Origin: Enoplolaimus lenunculus | Lineage: Eukaryota; Nematoda; Enoplea; Enoplida; Thoracostomopsidae | Assembly: GCA_030248215.1 (NCBI GenBank) | Contig: JASANG010003616.1 | Span: 124,001-188,000, forward strand | DNA: 64,000 nucleotides | Direction: 5' to 3' | In this document: positions 20,593 to 31,308 of the stretch, piece by piece | How the letters are laid out: the number at the start of each line of letters is the position of its first letter | How positions within the stretch are numbered: the stretch's first letter is position 1 | The notes under the pieces: model-generated | Seen by the model: only the letters and a program-made list of their open reading frames with translations | What the model was told of the DNA's origin: nothing | Database searches by the model: none | Translations under genes and position numbers: made by a program

Positions 20593-23500
20593 TATTATTA
20601 TTATTATTATTATTATTGCTGTTGGTTGCAATCCGTCCCTTTTCGTTGTCTTCGTTTGATATTGTCGGCTCTTCACTATCGTTCGAACCATCATTGCTAT
20701 TTACATTGGTGTTTGACACAGTCGGCGCACCAAATATCTGCGTTTCTTCTCCGTTTTCAGCTACTTTAGGTTTCACTGTATTAAATCGAGGCAAATCAAG
20801 CCTGGGTTCAGTAGAGCGATGTGTTTCCTCGACTGCTCCACCAGGTTCAGAGGTAATTTCGTGCTTGGGTCGTACCCGACCATCACTTGAAGCCATTGCT
20901 GAACCAGATTTTGACAACAAACATCGGCCGTCGATGCAAGCGCCTCGGAAACACGGCCCATCGCGTTGACTGAACCCTTCACAACTTCCGTTAACGCGAA
21001 TTTTTGACAAACACCGCCCACCAGCCCCGTTGCCAATTGATGACGTGTCACAAAACAAAAATGGTGATTCAGCGCACACACTTTCCGATTGGCAAGGATC
21101 GCTCGAAGGACTCGACGAGTAACCAGTAAACTTAGACTCATATATTTCACTCAATCCGTCTAAATTGACCAAAGACTCAAACGGTGCCATAGGGCTGTCG
21201 GCGTAATGATACCGCGTGCACGCTTCGTGTCTTGCCGGATAATCTGACACTCGCTGGTTAGCGGTTTGTTTTTGTTGCCTAAACTGGTGCCATAAATAGT
21301 CTAAATACGCCATGTTTGTGAACGCGATCGGGTCTTGAGCTGAATAGTAGACGGAAGCCATGGAACCGCCGACCCATTCGTGAAGTTCTCGATTTGAGCG
21401 TTCTATTGTCAAATCAATACACGCCGTCAAATCTCGATATCGATCAGCAGATGTAAACAATTGTGGTAACGCGGAAGTAAACAATGAACCATTCTGAAAA
21501 ACATTATAATCAAAGTTTACCAGCGTTTTGCGACAATATATACTTAAGCCCTATTCACACGTGCAAGTTGTCAAAAACTGGTTTTCGATAGCGTGGTGAC
21601 AATTCGACGCCGTTTAAGTATTAACGCGTTATATTATATGTTTTCATTCACTATGTGAGAAACGAAGTCTTATTCACACGTTCAAGTTTTTGCAGTAAAA
21701 ACATGCACGTGCAACTTGCATGTGCAAGTTTGGTCGCAATATAGTTTTGAAGTTTTTGCAGCTGCAAATTATTCACTGGAATTCATGTTAATAAATCTAA
21801 TTCGCACGTGAGAACACAATTGCAAGTCGCCTGAATTCCTTGCACCAGCATTTTCATTTGGTCAACCGGAAGACATGTTGTTGAGTGATTCTAAATTAAT
21901 TCAATGTTTTTAATTTGTTTAAGAAGCTTAAATTAATTCAAATATCAATCATGTTTAATATTTCGCAGTCAACGGTGATTGTGACGGAAATTGATTTCCG
22001 GTTTTAAGCACTGAATAAAAGCTGTATTGGTATGAAAGCGTTTTCAAATCCAGAAATTTCGAGTAGAGCCTTCTTTACGCATAAAGTTCTTGCAGCAGAA
22101 ACTTGGAGCTGCAATTTTTTTCAAAAATTCATTCGAACAACGTGCAGCTGCAATTTATTCATGATGAATATACGCCAAGGATTAATTTATAGGTACGTAT
22201 AGCCTTGTACATAATATTTATTGCAGTATTCCGGACATTATTCGCATAACTTTATCTCAAGATTCATAATGAAAATGCTATCTCCTTGTAGATACTTGCA
22301 GCTGCGAGAAACTCGTGTGCAAGTTGCAGCTGCAAGATCTCTCTGCAAAAACTTGCACGTGTGAATATGGCTTTTAATACATATGAGCCATAGCTTTAGA
22401 TATCGAACACGTGTTTGACCAACTAATTTTCAATACGATGTTTTTCAATTAAATTCGAAATCACTTTTAAATTGTTTACTATACACTACTACCATTATAT
22501 AGTAAAATATTACAAACATTCAGGCGACGACTTAAGTACCTGACCAGCAAACCTTCTCAATGGAATACCAATAGCATCTGGTTCAGATCGGAAAATAAAC
22601 ATTCGAAACGGTCCCGAGGTAACCAGATCGTTGTGATTGCCAAAAAACAACGGGGACCAGATAATCGAATCTTCAGGCTCAGGCAAGCCTTCATCAAGCG
22701 TAGAATCCCAGTACGGCACAGTGTTCAGCGTATGATAATACCTCAATGCTGCATCAAACCTGAAAATATATGGGAACGTATAAATATTTAAAAATGAACT
22801 GATCCGTAACCCAACTTTGAAGTGTCGGCCTATGTAAAGATCAAAGGCGGAACGTTTTTCTGTGGGACTGCAATAGATTAAGCGTATACCTCAATGCTGC
22901 ATCAAACCTGAAAATATATGGGAACGTATAAATATTTAAAAATGAACTGATCCGTAACCCAACTTTGAAGTGTCGGCTCATGTAAAGATCAAAGGCGGAA
23001 CGTTTTTCTGTGGGACTGCAATAGATTAAGCGTAAGCTTTAGACTAATTTTTTTTGCTTGGATTAGGTTTAGACGTAGGCTAATAGGCTTAGGAATATGT
23101 TCATTCTTTCGCTTAGGCTTTGACTTAGGATTTGGCTTAAGAGTATGCTTATTATATACTGTTCCGCCCCTGTTCTTTACATTGGCCGACGTTTCAATCA
23201 AAGATACAGATTCACTAAAACAAATTCGTCTTTCAGCATTCTTAACCGTCCGAGCAACAGAAACTAGTAGATTTTAGCAATTTATAAGTGATATAACCAT
23301 TTTTTGCATCAAAAACCTGTGAGTTGTAAGTTATTATACCGTAATACATGCATGTCTCCACAAGCGCTTACAGTCGAAGGTATTCACGATGCCACGGCAG
23401 AAATGCGGCACCAACTTGGGCGCCAGGCGCAAGCGCCGGATGACTGAGCATAACCAAAAGATCGAAATGGCTGACACCGTCAATTTTCGTTCCTTTCATG

Positions 23501-25972
23501 TAGCGAATTGCGTTTGTAAACCGTCGCCATTCTTTATGCGTTAACATTCGTATTTCTTTTCGTATTACCTAAAAAGTAAGAAATAGCGCAACGTTTCAAA
23601 AATTAACCCTTTCTCACATGAATATTTTCTATTTCCCCTGACACCTACTTTTATGCTCGGATTCGAACTCCAGTGACTGCAGTGGGAGGCGTATACGATC
23701 ACCACTCAGCTATAGGAGCTTGACGCTCGAGCCCGAGGGGGCTCTCACGTTTTGTGGTGATTTAGTACTATGTATACGTGTTGCAATTGTTAAACACAGT
23801 GCGATATACATTATTTAACGTATATACACTGCGCTTAGTTGCCTATAGGCAACTCAATGTGAGAAGGGGTTAAGCATATAAGTATCGCTAACTTGATTAA
23901 TTTGACACTCAGGTTATCGCCAAAAACAGAGGCGTATCCGGAAATACCTGACTGAAGGCGGCGTGGTAATAGTTGTAAAGCGCAACTTTTTGCTGTATGC
24001 AACATGTGGAGTAGAGGAAATGGTATTGAACGGGATTGGCGTAAAAACCCGTGTAATTTTTGGCTTTGGGTTCGCTTACTGCTGCTGCCACCGCTGCGGT
24101 TTAGAGATAGGTTTAGAATCAATTGGCTACTTCACGAAATATATTTATTTAGTTAGTGTGACAATATATAGAACAAGGCCGTAAAATAGTAGTTCAAGCA
24201 CATTCCTAAGCCTAAGTCTAAGCCTAATCGTAAAAATTAGCTTATATTTAAGCCTAAGCAAAAAAATTGTATACTTATAGCTTAAGCTTATTCGGCCAAT
24301 GTAAAGAACAGGGGCGAAACAATAGGTATACGCATGTTCTTAAGCCTAAGCCTAAGCCTAAACCTAAGCGTAAGGATGAGCATTTTTCTAGCGTAAGCCT
24401 CAGTCTAAGTCAAGCTAAAACCTAGTCTAAACCTTAACCTTACTGTTTTCTAGTCCCACATAAAAACTCTCCGCGCCTGATCTTTTCATGAGAGCCGCTT
24501 ATTCCGTTGTAGTCCCCGCGAAAAAACGTTCCGCCCCTGATGATCTTTTACATGGGCCAGGTAGTTTTGTTTTAATTTTCCAATATTCTGTGTACATAGG
24601 AACGAATTTTGTACGCTGTACATATACTTTCTGCGCAATTTTTTTCAAAACATTATTTGGTGTCAAATTTCAGTTCAAATACCAACGTTTGACACAAACA
24701 ATGCCAAAATAGTAACCGTGTTCAGCATTAACATTCACTAATATTTAACCAATTTTAAGTATCCTGCTACAATTTAAAAGTGTACCAAATACTCAAAAAC
24801 CAAATATTAGCAGCATAAAAGTATAGAGTGGTCAAAAATCTGATTGGCGAGAATCGCCAACAAAACTGTGATAAAAACGTCTGCTTTAAGATGCGGGGAA
24901 TAAATAAAATTTCTGCTGGTAAATCGTCGGCAGGGTAAAAAAAGTTTACCTGCTTACATCTATGCTATGCTCATAATTAGTTTGAAGTCACGTATGACTT
25001 AGGCTTAGGAATGCGCTCATTGTTACGCTTAGGCTTAGGCTTTTAAGGCTTTGGAATATCCTTATAATAGTTTTTATTACAGATATGCTGTAATTGTTCG
25101 AATTGAAATAAACAATGATTTTAAACACACCGAGAATCTCCTCAATATGGGTACATCCGCTGTATTTCTTTAAAAAGTTTAAAAACTCGGTGGAGTGTTT
25201 GCATGCCTCAATTGTATTGGCAGAAATTCATCTTTGAAACATTTATACCCGGCACTGATCCGTTGAATTAAACTTTTATTTGTCTTGTACCAGAAGCTTA
25301 AGCGATAATACAAGGTTATACTTAATGTACTTTCGAAATTTAAATATGCTTTAAAGATTCGAACTCAACTGTATTCGGTCCTGGAGTCATTTATGTACTA
25401 CAATTTAGGAATAATTGACATTTATGGCCTCTAATTAAGATTTAGAAACTCTATCCAATTGCGGACACTTTCGGAACACAGACTCCAAATGATTGGAACT
25501 CAAAATTGGGACCCCCTCTTATTACTTCCCGTTATTCGGGTCGCTGTAGTACGCATACTGGCATTCTTACTTTAACCACATTAGTCGAATTTCGCGTTTC
25601 CATCAACGAATGAATCCATGCGCGTTGTTGCGATGAGAACGGTTGAAACGTCCGATTTAAAACTAAATCATCGTAAATGCGTTTGTGTTGACAAAAAAAT
25701 TCAAGATGTTCTTTTGAAAATCGTTTCAAAAGATGAGGAAAGTTTTTGAAACAGTCACGGTCGGCGCCAATCCCTGCCGGTAGCATATAACTCAGACCAC
25801 CTGATGTAACCGGGGGATAAGTAAACGGCGGCAGGGTGACTTCGTTACCAGTAACTGCAGTATCGTCTAAATTATTGTAGTCTTCGCCAAGCTGGGCTGT
25901 ACACAGGGGACTGCTTATCAAAGTCAGTAGGAAAATGTTGACCAGATTATTGAATAATAATTTCACGATCAT
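20180..25972 (-). CDS. Secreted tyrosinase-like protein with degenerate copper sites, 4 exons, 710 residues
   Basis: Exons in transcript order: 25972-25571, 23568-23372, 22759-22540, 21493-20180; all joins keep frame. Residues 1-26 are a signal peptide (MIVKLLFNNLVNIFLLTLIS then SPLCTA). The tyrosinase fold follows: VIRKEIRMLTHKEW, a CuA region ending FLPWHREYL, then TVPYWDSTLDEGLPEPEDS, a GPF motif, and a CuB region with LHEWVGGSM and DPIAFTNMAYLDYLW. Against the family pattern the CuA histidines are His177, Gln185 (His expected) and His194. The CuB positions are Asn307 (His expected), His311 and Met334 (His expected). Three of six ligands are therefore gone and o-diphenol oxidase activity is unlikely. 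Next comes a Cys-rich stretch (CQSESVC to CIDGRC), then a hydrophilic tail with Asn and Asp runs and repeated DG-R-R/K-Q-T motifs (LPDGRRRQT, LPDGQRKQT). Presumably secreted; the role is unknown, perhaps structural or a non-enzymatic binding protein. Confidence 0.87.
20523..20622 (-). repeat. Trinucleotide repeat encoding Asn and Asp runs inside the tyrosinase-like gene
   Basis: On the + strand the sequence is (ATC/ATT)n. On the coding strand it reads AAT/AAC then GAT codons, giving about ten Asn followed by about twelve Asp and further D/N-rich residues. It lies in the C-terminal tail, outside the conserved fold, so length changes in threes would be tolerated. The + strand reading (Ser/Leu runs) is a shadow. 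Confidence 0.9.
21548..22371. mobile_element. Composite family E element, probably two copies, near TTAA
   Basis: GCCCTATTCACACGTGCAAG follows TTAA at 21544-21547. A second start (CTTATTCACACGTTCAAG) lies near 21670, and the right end CACGTGTGAATATGGC is followed by TTTTAA. In the intron between tyrosinase-like exons 3 and 4. Confidence 0.65.
22738..23033. repeat. 148-bp tandem duplication, nearly identical
   Basis: 22738-22885 and 22886-23033 match except for a two-base difference. The unit contains the first 19 or so bases of tyrosinase-like exon 22540-22759, its splice acceptor, and the left end of a family A element. Confidence 0.93.
22975..23187. mobile_element. Family A element in a tyrosinase-like intron
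   Basis: GGCTCATGTAAAGATCAAAG ... TTCTTTACATTGGCC; flanks GAAGTGTC/GACGTTTC (six of eight match). Its left end is duplicated at about 22827-22885. Confidence 0.85.
23607..23869. mobile_element. piggyBac-like non-autonomous element flanked by TTAA
   Basis: TTAA at 23603-23606 and 23870-23873. Ends CCCTTTCTCACATG and ATGTGAGAAGGGG are inverted repeats. TTAA duplication with CCC/GGG termini is the piggyBac hallmark. Intron of the tyrosinase-like gene, 38 bases upstream of exon 3. Confidence 0.8.
23640..23720 (-). other. tRNA-like segment inside the piggyBac-like element
   Basis: On the - strand: GCTCCTATAGCTGAGTGGTG (A-box-like) and, about 30 bases later, GGAGTTCGAATCC (B-box-like) in the right spacing for a tRNA. 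The anticodon and T stems pair poorly, so it is a tRNA relic or SINE-like piece rather than a working gene. Confidence 0.5.
24165..24559. mobile_element. Family A element with a second family A element inserted
   Basis: The inner copy is 24294-24496, flanked by perfect GCTTATTC (24286-24293 and 24497-24504). The outer copy supplies the left CCTAAG array and, after the insertion, CGTTCCGCCCCTGATGATCT and CATGGGCC. In tyrosinase-like intron 1. Confidence 0.9.
24990..25075. repeat. TTAGGC array remnant without termini
   Basis: GACTTAGGCTTAGGAATGCG and a following short array look like the core of a decayed family A element. Confidence 0.6.
25240..25549. mobile_element. Family D element, left-truncated
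   Basis: Right end GTTATTCGGGTCGCTGTAG followed by TA. It ends 20 bases from the donor of tyrosinase-like exon 1. Confidence 0.7.
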
Positions 25973-26274
25973 AATGAATGAATCTTAGCTTAAACGTTTA
26001 ATACCGTATACTCATGTTATGGTTATTATTTGATACTGCTCAAAGTAAAAAATAAAGAGAGTAATTCTGGTTTAAAAGCGGTCGGCAAAATGTATAGCAA
26101 TTGGAAACCTTTTTTTATTGACCAGTTTTTGTGTGATAACCAAACGTACGGCGTTCATTGTTATTAATGCTATTTTTAAGACATTCTAAACCAGATTGGC
26201 ATAAAATTAATTTTTCAGTTTCATTAAGTAAACAATATTTTTCTATTAGTTTATTTGTGGATCATACATAGTTT

Positions 26275-26574
26275 GGTCCATGTTACTTTTTTGCTTAGGC
26301 TTAGACTTAGGCTTAGGCTTAGGAACTCATTTTTGCAGCGCTTAAAGCTTCGGCTTAAGATTGGGAACACGTTTTTCAACGTTTAGGCATAGGCTTAGGC
26401 TTAGGAACTCATTTTTGCAACGCTTAGACTTAGGCTTAGGCTTAGGAACTCATTTTTGCAACGCTTAAGGCTTAGGCTTAGGCTTAGGAACACATTTTTG
26501 CAACGTTTAGACTTATAGGCTTAGGCTTAGGAATACGCTTAATCTACTGTTACGCCCCTTAAAGTAACATTGGC
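26275..26574. mobile_element. Family B TTAGGC element
   Basis: GGTCCATGTTACTTTTTTGC at left and CGCCCCTTAAAGTAACATTG at right. Inside, about four units of roughly 35-55 bases alternate TTAGGC arrays with AACTCATTTTTGCAACG. Confidence 0.85.
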
Positions 26575-26663
26575 GAATAGTATTCGGATAATAGTTTTTA
26601 CTTCACGCTTATTTGAAAACCACGCATTGGCGTATAACTCGGTATACGCGTTTCTGACACATC

Positions 26664-26837
26664 GGTCCATGTATAGAACAGGACCGGAACAGTAGTGTAA
26701 GTATATTCCTAAGCGTAAGCGTAAGCCTAAGCCTAAGCCTAAGCCTAAGCCTGAGCATAAAATCAAGTCTAAAGCTTAAACTGACTCTATTTACAGCCCC
26801 GCCGAAAAACGTTCCGGTCCTGTTCTATACATGGGAC
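26664..26837. mobile_element. Family A element with 8-bp target duplication
   Basis: GACACATC (26656-26663) and GACACTTC (26838-26845) flank long inverted termini (GGTCCATGTATAGAACAGGA, TCCTGTTCTATACATGGGAC). Confidence 0.9.
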
Positions 26838-27197
26838 GACACTTCTATATCACTTTAGACTTTTTGAACATATCAGAACGTTTGAAATGCAATTGAACAT
26901 AAATATTTACACTGGCAAATCAATGCGGCACCGCAACTACTGTGAACCACCTAACAGGAATCAGAACGAACCAAAATTTTGTTAAGATTTAGTACTAAAA
27001 TTGCGTTCAGCTTCTTGTTTGCATCGCTTGGGAGCATTTTTCATCGCCGCTCGGCCCCGTCGTCAAAAATATCTGGATCCGCCATTGTGATTGGCTGTCT
27101 CTTGCTTCTATCCTGTGCTAATTTTTGGTTAAATTAAGAAACTTTCCGTTTCATCAGTCTTGAAGTTTTTTAGCTCCATCAAAACACTAACAATTTT

Positions 27198-27354
27198 GGA
27201 AAATGTATAGAACAGGGCCGTAACAGTAGTATAAATGTATTCGTAAGCCTAATTCTAACAGCCCCAAGTGTTGTCAAAAAATTAGTCTAAAGTTTAAGCT
27301 TACTTTTATTGCGGCCCGCGAAAAATCGGTTTGCCCCTGATCTTTACATGGGCC
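27198..27354. mobile_element. Family A element, short array
   Basis: AATGTATAGAACAGGGCCGT to TGATCTTTACATGGGCC; only a few CCTAA units remain. Confidence 0.75.
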
Positions 27355-27699
27355 GCAAACCACAGTACCCTTAACACAGAGCAAATAAAACGTTACGAAC
27401 ACTACTCAAAATCAACTCTTTGAACCCATAAAACTGTGTCACCTGTACAATGCATTTTATACTGTTTGAGGCCATAAAGTTCGCGTAAAACAACGCAATC
27501 CTTTGTATCCTAAACGATGGATTTTAGTTTTAAAAATAACAAACACTGGTGTAGAAGTCCAATCGAACGCCGATGGAAGAGAATACCTTGCCAGTGAAGC
27601 GAGCAAGCAGCCAAACGCAATTTTAACATTAAATACAGAAACAAAGTTTTTGTTGCGCCACTGCAGATGAAAACAAATTCACTTTGAAATCGAACTATC

Positions 27700-27818
27700 T
27701 TGATTCGAAATTACCCCCAGTCGTTTAACTTTTGCGGAGTCGAATTTGACTACAGTTTGGGTAGTCCCGTAGAGCCTATTTTGCAGAGAGTCAATTTGAC
27801 TCACTATTTTTTGCAGTG
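27700..27818. mobile_element. Family C element, right half only
   Basis: GCGGAGTCGAATTTGACT and the terminal TTTTTTGCAGTG remain. Confidence 0.7.
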
Positions 27819-27919
27819 TGGCCTTGGGACACATGGTGAGGTAAAGTCCCCTGAAATTCACTGAGCCTCTGTTCTGGATATCAAATCAGTTTCCGCTCTT
27901 AAAAAATATTCGGTTCAGG

Positions 27920-28326
27920 CAGGGTGTAAACGGATCGTAAAAATAACGGAAACGCACAGCGATCAAAATAACAGAAACGGAAAACGGATATAGAAATATA
28001 AGAGTTGTTTCAAAGATGTTTTCTTTTTTCTGCCGACAACATTGAAGCATGTAGATATTCACCGGGCTTTTTAAAACTATAAACGAAAAATAGCGGATGC
28101 TCCGGAATTGGATGAATTTTGTAAGATTTATATATATTCCATTTCAAACAATTGCAGTTTATATGTGTAATGAAAAATTGCTAGATATATATGCGTGATT
28201 TATAACATGAGTTAAACAAGTACGTGCTTTTAGCTAACTTAGAGCATAAAAGTAACAGAATTTCTGGTATTTCTATAACAAAAATGGACACCGAGGAAAC
28301 GGAAAGATATATCCGTTTACACCCTG
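27920..28326. mobile_element. CAGGGTGTAAACGGA element (family G)
   Basis: Left CAGGGTGTAAACGGATCG, right ATCCGTTTACACCCTG, with AATAACGGAAACG motifs inside. A relative at 30572-30945 has worn ends. Probably hAT-like; target duplication not clear. Confidence 0.65.
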
Positions 28327-28536
28327 GTTCAAAGACGAAGTCAGCATTTCCCTTCGGAAAAATCTATAGTCCCACGTTTTGATTTTTATGATCTGACTGT
28401 TGGAACTAATTAAAGAACAAATTTTGGTTGCCAGGGCCAGGGGTGCTCAGTCTCTGCTGGAAAACATTTGCTCCAATAGAAAAAACAGAAAAAAGTATAG
28501 GCCGAAAAACTGACATCTGTGGTGTTTCGGTGTTTG

Positions 28537-28655
28537 TGCCCATGTAAATAAAGATCAGGGGCGGAACGTTTGTCTGTGGGATTAGAATAGAATAAGCTTA
28601 AGCATGAAACTATTGTTTTTGCTTGGTTTAGGCTTAGGCTTAGGAAAGAAAATAG
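28537..28655. mobile_element. Family A element, truncated
   Basis: Left half only: GCCCATGTAAATAAAGATCA, GTTTGTCTGTGGGATTAG, then a short TTAGGC run. Confidence 0.7.
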
Positions 28656-28979
28656 GCTTTTAAATTTGTTTGGATTTATCTCAACTATATACCAGCTTAA
28701 TGATCTTTTGTTTGCGAGAAAATTTTAAAACAATAAAAGCAAATTTGAAATAAAAAATTCAAAAGTTAAAATGTTACTGAACATTATTTTATTTACCGTG
28801 TGTTTTAACAAGGAACAGAGAAGGTAAACAAACAATAGTGCGATGCAATACATTTTACAGCAAAAAAACGCAACTTGACAGAAAAACGCTATTTTTACTG
28901 TGTAAAACACCCACACAAAGCGTTAATATGTCAGAGTCGCAGGTCGGCAAATTTATTCACCGGAAGAGTTACTTAATTT

Positions 28980-29375
28980 GGCTACTGTATGGAATAGGGC
29001 AGTAGCAGTAGTATAAATATATACCTAGCCTAAAGCCTACACTGCAAAAAATGGTGAGTCAAATTGACGATCTGCAAAATAGGCTTTTCGGGACTGCACA
29101 TAAATTGAGTCAAAATTCGATTCCGCCAGAGTCAAATTCGACTCACTGAGTCGCACGTTTGACTCTGGTGGAGGCTCATTTGACTTAATTTGTGTAGTAC
29201 CGAAAAGCCTATTTCGGAGAGAGTCACTTTGACTCACCATTTTTGCAGTGTAAAAGCGGAGGACTGAGATTTATTCCTAAGCATAAGCATGAGCAAAAAA
29301 TAGTCTAAAGCTTAAGCTTTTAAACTCTGTTGCAGTCTCGCAGAAAAACTTCCCGCCCCTCATTTTTAAATGGCC
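28980..29375. mobile_element. Family A element interrupted by a family C element
   Basis: The outer element has GAATAGGGCAGTAGCAGTAG at left and CCCGCCCCTCATTTTTAAAT plus GGCC at right. The inner element, 29040-29250, runs CACTGCAAAAAATGGTGAGT to TTTTGCAGTG with TA on both sides. Confidence 0.88.
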
Positions 29376-29572
29376 GCTGGATTTGTTAGTTTTTTCTCAC
29401 GAAAACTTAAATTCAGCAATAAATTATAGTTTTGCACAATTTTCTGAGTATTTTCGCAACATATGCATTGCTTTTGGTTGGATCGCAAGCTTGGTGCCGA
29501 TGCCATTCACGATATGAAATTTTCATCGGTTATATGAAGCGTTTTAGATTTCAAGACCGGCTCAGACATTTG

Positions 29573-29729
29573 GGCCCATGTTTTAGATCAGGGGTGGAAC
29601 GTCTTTCTGTGGGACTGCAATAGCGTAAGCTTAGACTAATTATGTTTGCTTGGTTTAGGCTTAATCCTTTAGTCTTAGACTTCGAAAAATGATTATAATA
29701 CTGTTCCGCCCCTGTTCCTTGCATTGGCC
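29573..29729. mobile_element. Family A element with perfect 8-bp duplication
   Basis: GACATTTG at 29565-29572 and 29730-29737. Termini GGCCCATGTTTTAGATCAGG and CCTTGCATTGGCC. Confidence 0.92.
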
Positions 29730-29792
29730 GACATTTGTTACAAGTTTCAACAATTTCGGTAGTCTCGTACTACACGACGTTTATTGCGAAGG

Positions 29793-29957
29793 AACAAAAA
29801 TGGTGAGTTCAATTGACCCTGTCCGAAATAGGCTCAACGGGACTATGCAATCAAGTTCGACTCACTGAGTCGCACGTTTGACTCTTGCGTAATGGAATTT
29901 GATTCAGTAGAGTCTATTTCGGAAAGAGTTCAATTTGACTCACCATTTTTTGCAGTG
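29793..29957. mobile_element. Family C element, worn left end
   Basis: ACAAAAATGGTGAGTTCAAT through the GAGTC/GACTC palindrome to TTTTTTGCAGTG. Confidence 0.75.
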
Positions 29958-30247
29958 TGCGCTAACTTTTTATATGTTTTAGCTTTATTTTCGCTGAACT
30001 GCTGTTTGATTCCTAGTTATTTAAGTCAAAATTGCATCACATAAATTCGCTCAAAACTGAACAACGATAAATTATTTAATGTATCATGAAAGTAAAAGGC
30101 ACATCGACATAAAAATGATTATAGCATTCAAAATTACAAAATCTAGGACATGAGTTATCAAACGAAATGCACGGGATGCGCTTCAGAACGTGGAAACGCC
30201 ATTTATACGATATAGATTACACAACATTGTTATACATCTGTGTACAC

Positions 30248-30445
30248 CACGGTGCAACCGGAGGTTAATAATACCGAAGCTGATCAACAAATTTTGCCGG
30301 AGTCGGAGGTGAGGCGAAATTAGGTAGTTAAACATGCAAAATTTCTGTACCGGAATTGCCGGAATCTCCGGCAGAAAATCTACCTGAGTCTTAGGAAAGC
30401 TCGATTATCTGCCGAAGCCGGAGGCATGCGTCCGGTTGTACCCTG
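30248..30445. mobile_element. GCAACCGGA hAT-like element
   Basis: CACGGTGCAACCGGAGG to CGTCCGGTTGTACCCTG; flanks GTGTACAC/GCATACAC match at six of eight bases. Confidence 0.6.
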
Positions 30446-30571
30446 GCATACACATTCACGGCTATATCCTAAAAGCGTATTTGAGCACATAGGTATATAT
30501 TTGGTTGGAGTAACCCCAATACTAATATATTGATTGTGACATGAACATTTCTTGACAAGCTTATATAGACC

Positions 30572-30945
30572 AAGGTGCAAACGGATAGTAAAAATAACGG
30601 AAATGAATAGCGATCAAAATAACTAAAACGGAAAACTGTTATTGAAGTATAAAAGTTTCAACGATGTCTTATTTTTTGCCAAAACAATTGGAACATGAAA
30701 AATATTCACATGTATTCTAAATTTTAAAGAAAAATTGCGGATACATCGAATTTTTTAAGATTTTGAACGAATTTTATAATTTTTATTTCTTATCGATTAT
30801 CTAACAACTTATTGCAGCATATCTTTAAAGGAAAATTGTCAAATATTCAATATTCAAGTCATTTGTAACTAATTTTGAGCATAAAATAACAGAATTTTTG
30901 GCATTTCTGCATCGGAAACGGTAACTGACATGTTCCCTCATACAG
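30572..30945. mobile_element. Family G element, worn copy
   Basis: Left AAGGTGCAAACGGATAGT and AATAACGGAAATG match 27920-28326; the right end is decayed. Confidence 0.55.
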
Positions 30946-31308
30946 ATCTATGTTAGCTATAACGTCCTGCCATTAAGTCTAAGCCTAAGCATAAGCATAA
31001 GTCTTAGCGTTCCAGACTCTAAGTCCTCAGTCTACATGCAGTAGGTTGACTCCATAAGTAACAAAAGCCATTATATTATGTATCCGCGGTTTAAAGTTAG
31101 ATTATGATCTTAAGTTAAAACTAAACTCCACAATGCAAGCATCCGTTTGAAAATATCTATTGCAAATCGACGCTAAAAGCAGATCAGGTTGTTTGACATT
31201 CATGCAAAATTCGTGAAACCAGCTTGCAAATTTATGGGTCTTGTAAAATAAGTAAGTTGGTCTGTTGTAACCTCACACAGTTCATTTTCAAATTGATAAA
31301 AATGTAAA

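Noticed and set aside
20433-20969. 178-codon + strand frame with Ser and Leu runs
   Set aside because: Antisense shadow of the Asn/Asp repeat and tail of the tyrosinase-like gene.
23909-24091. Open frame on the - strand tested as a tyrosinase-like exon
   Set aside because: Exon 1 joins exon 3 directly in phase 0 with continuous homology; no acceptor brings this frame in phase and it has no tyrosinase motif.
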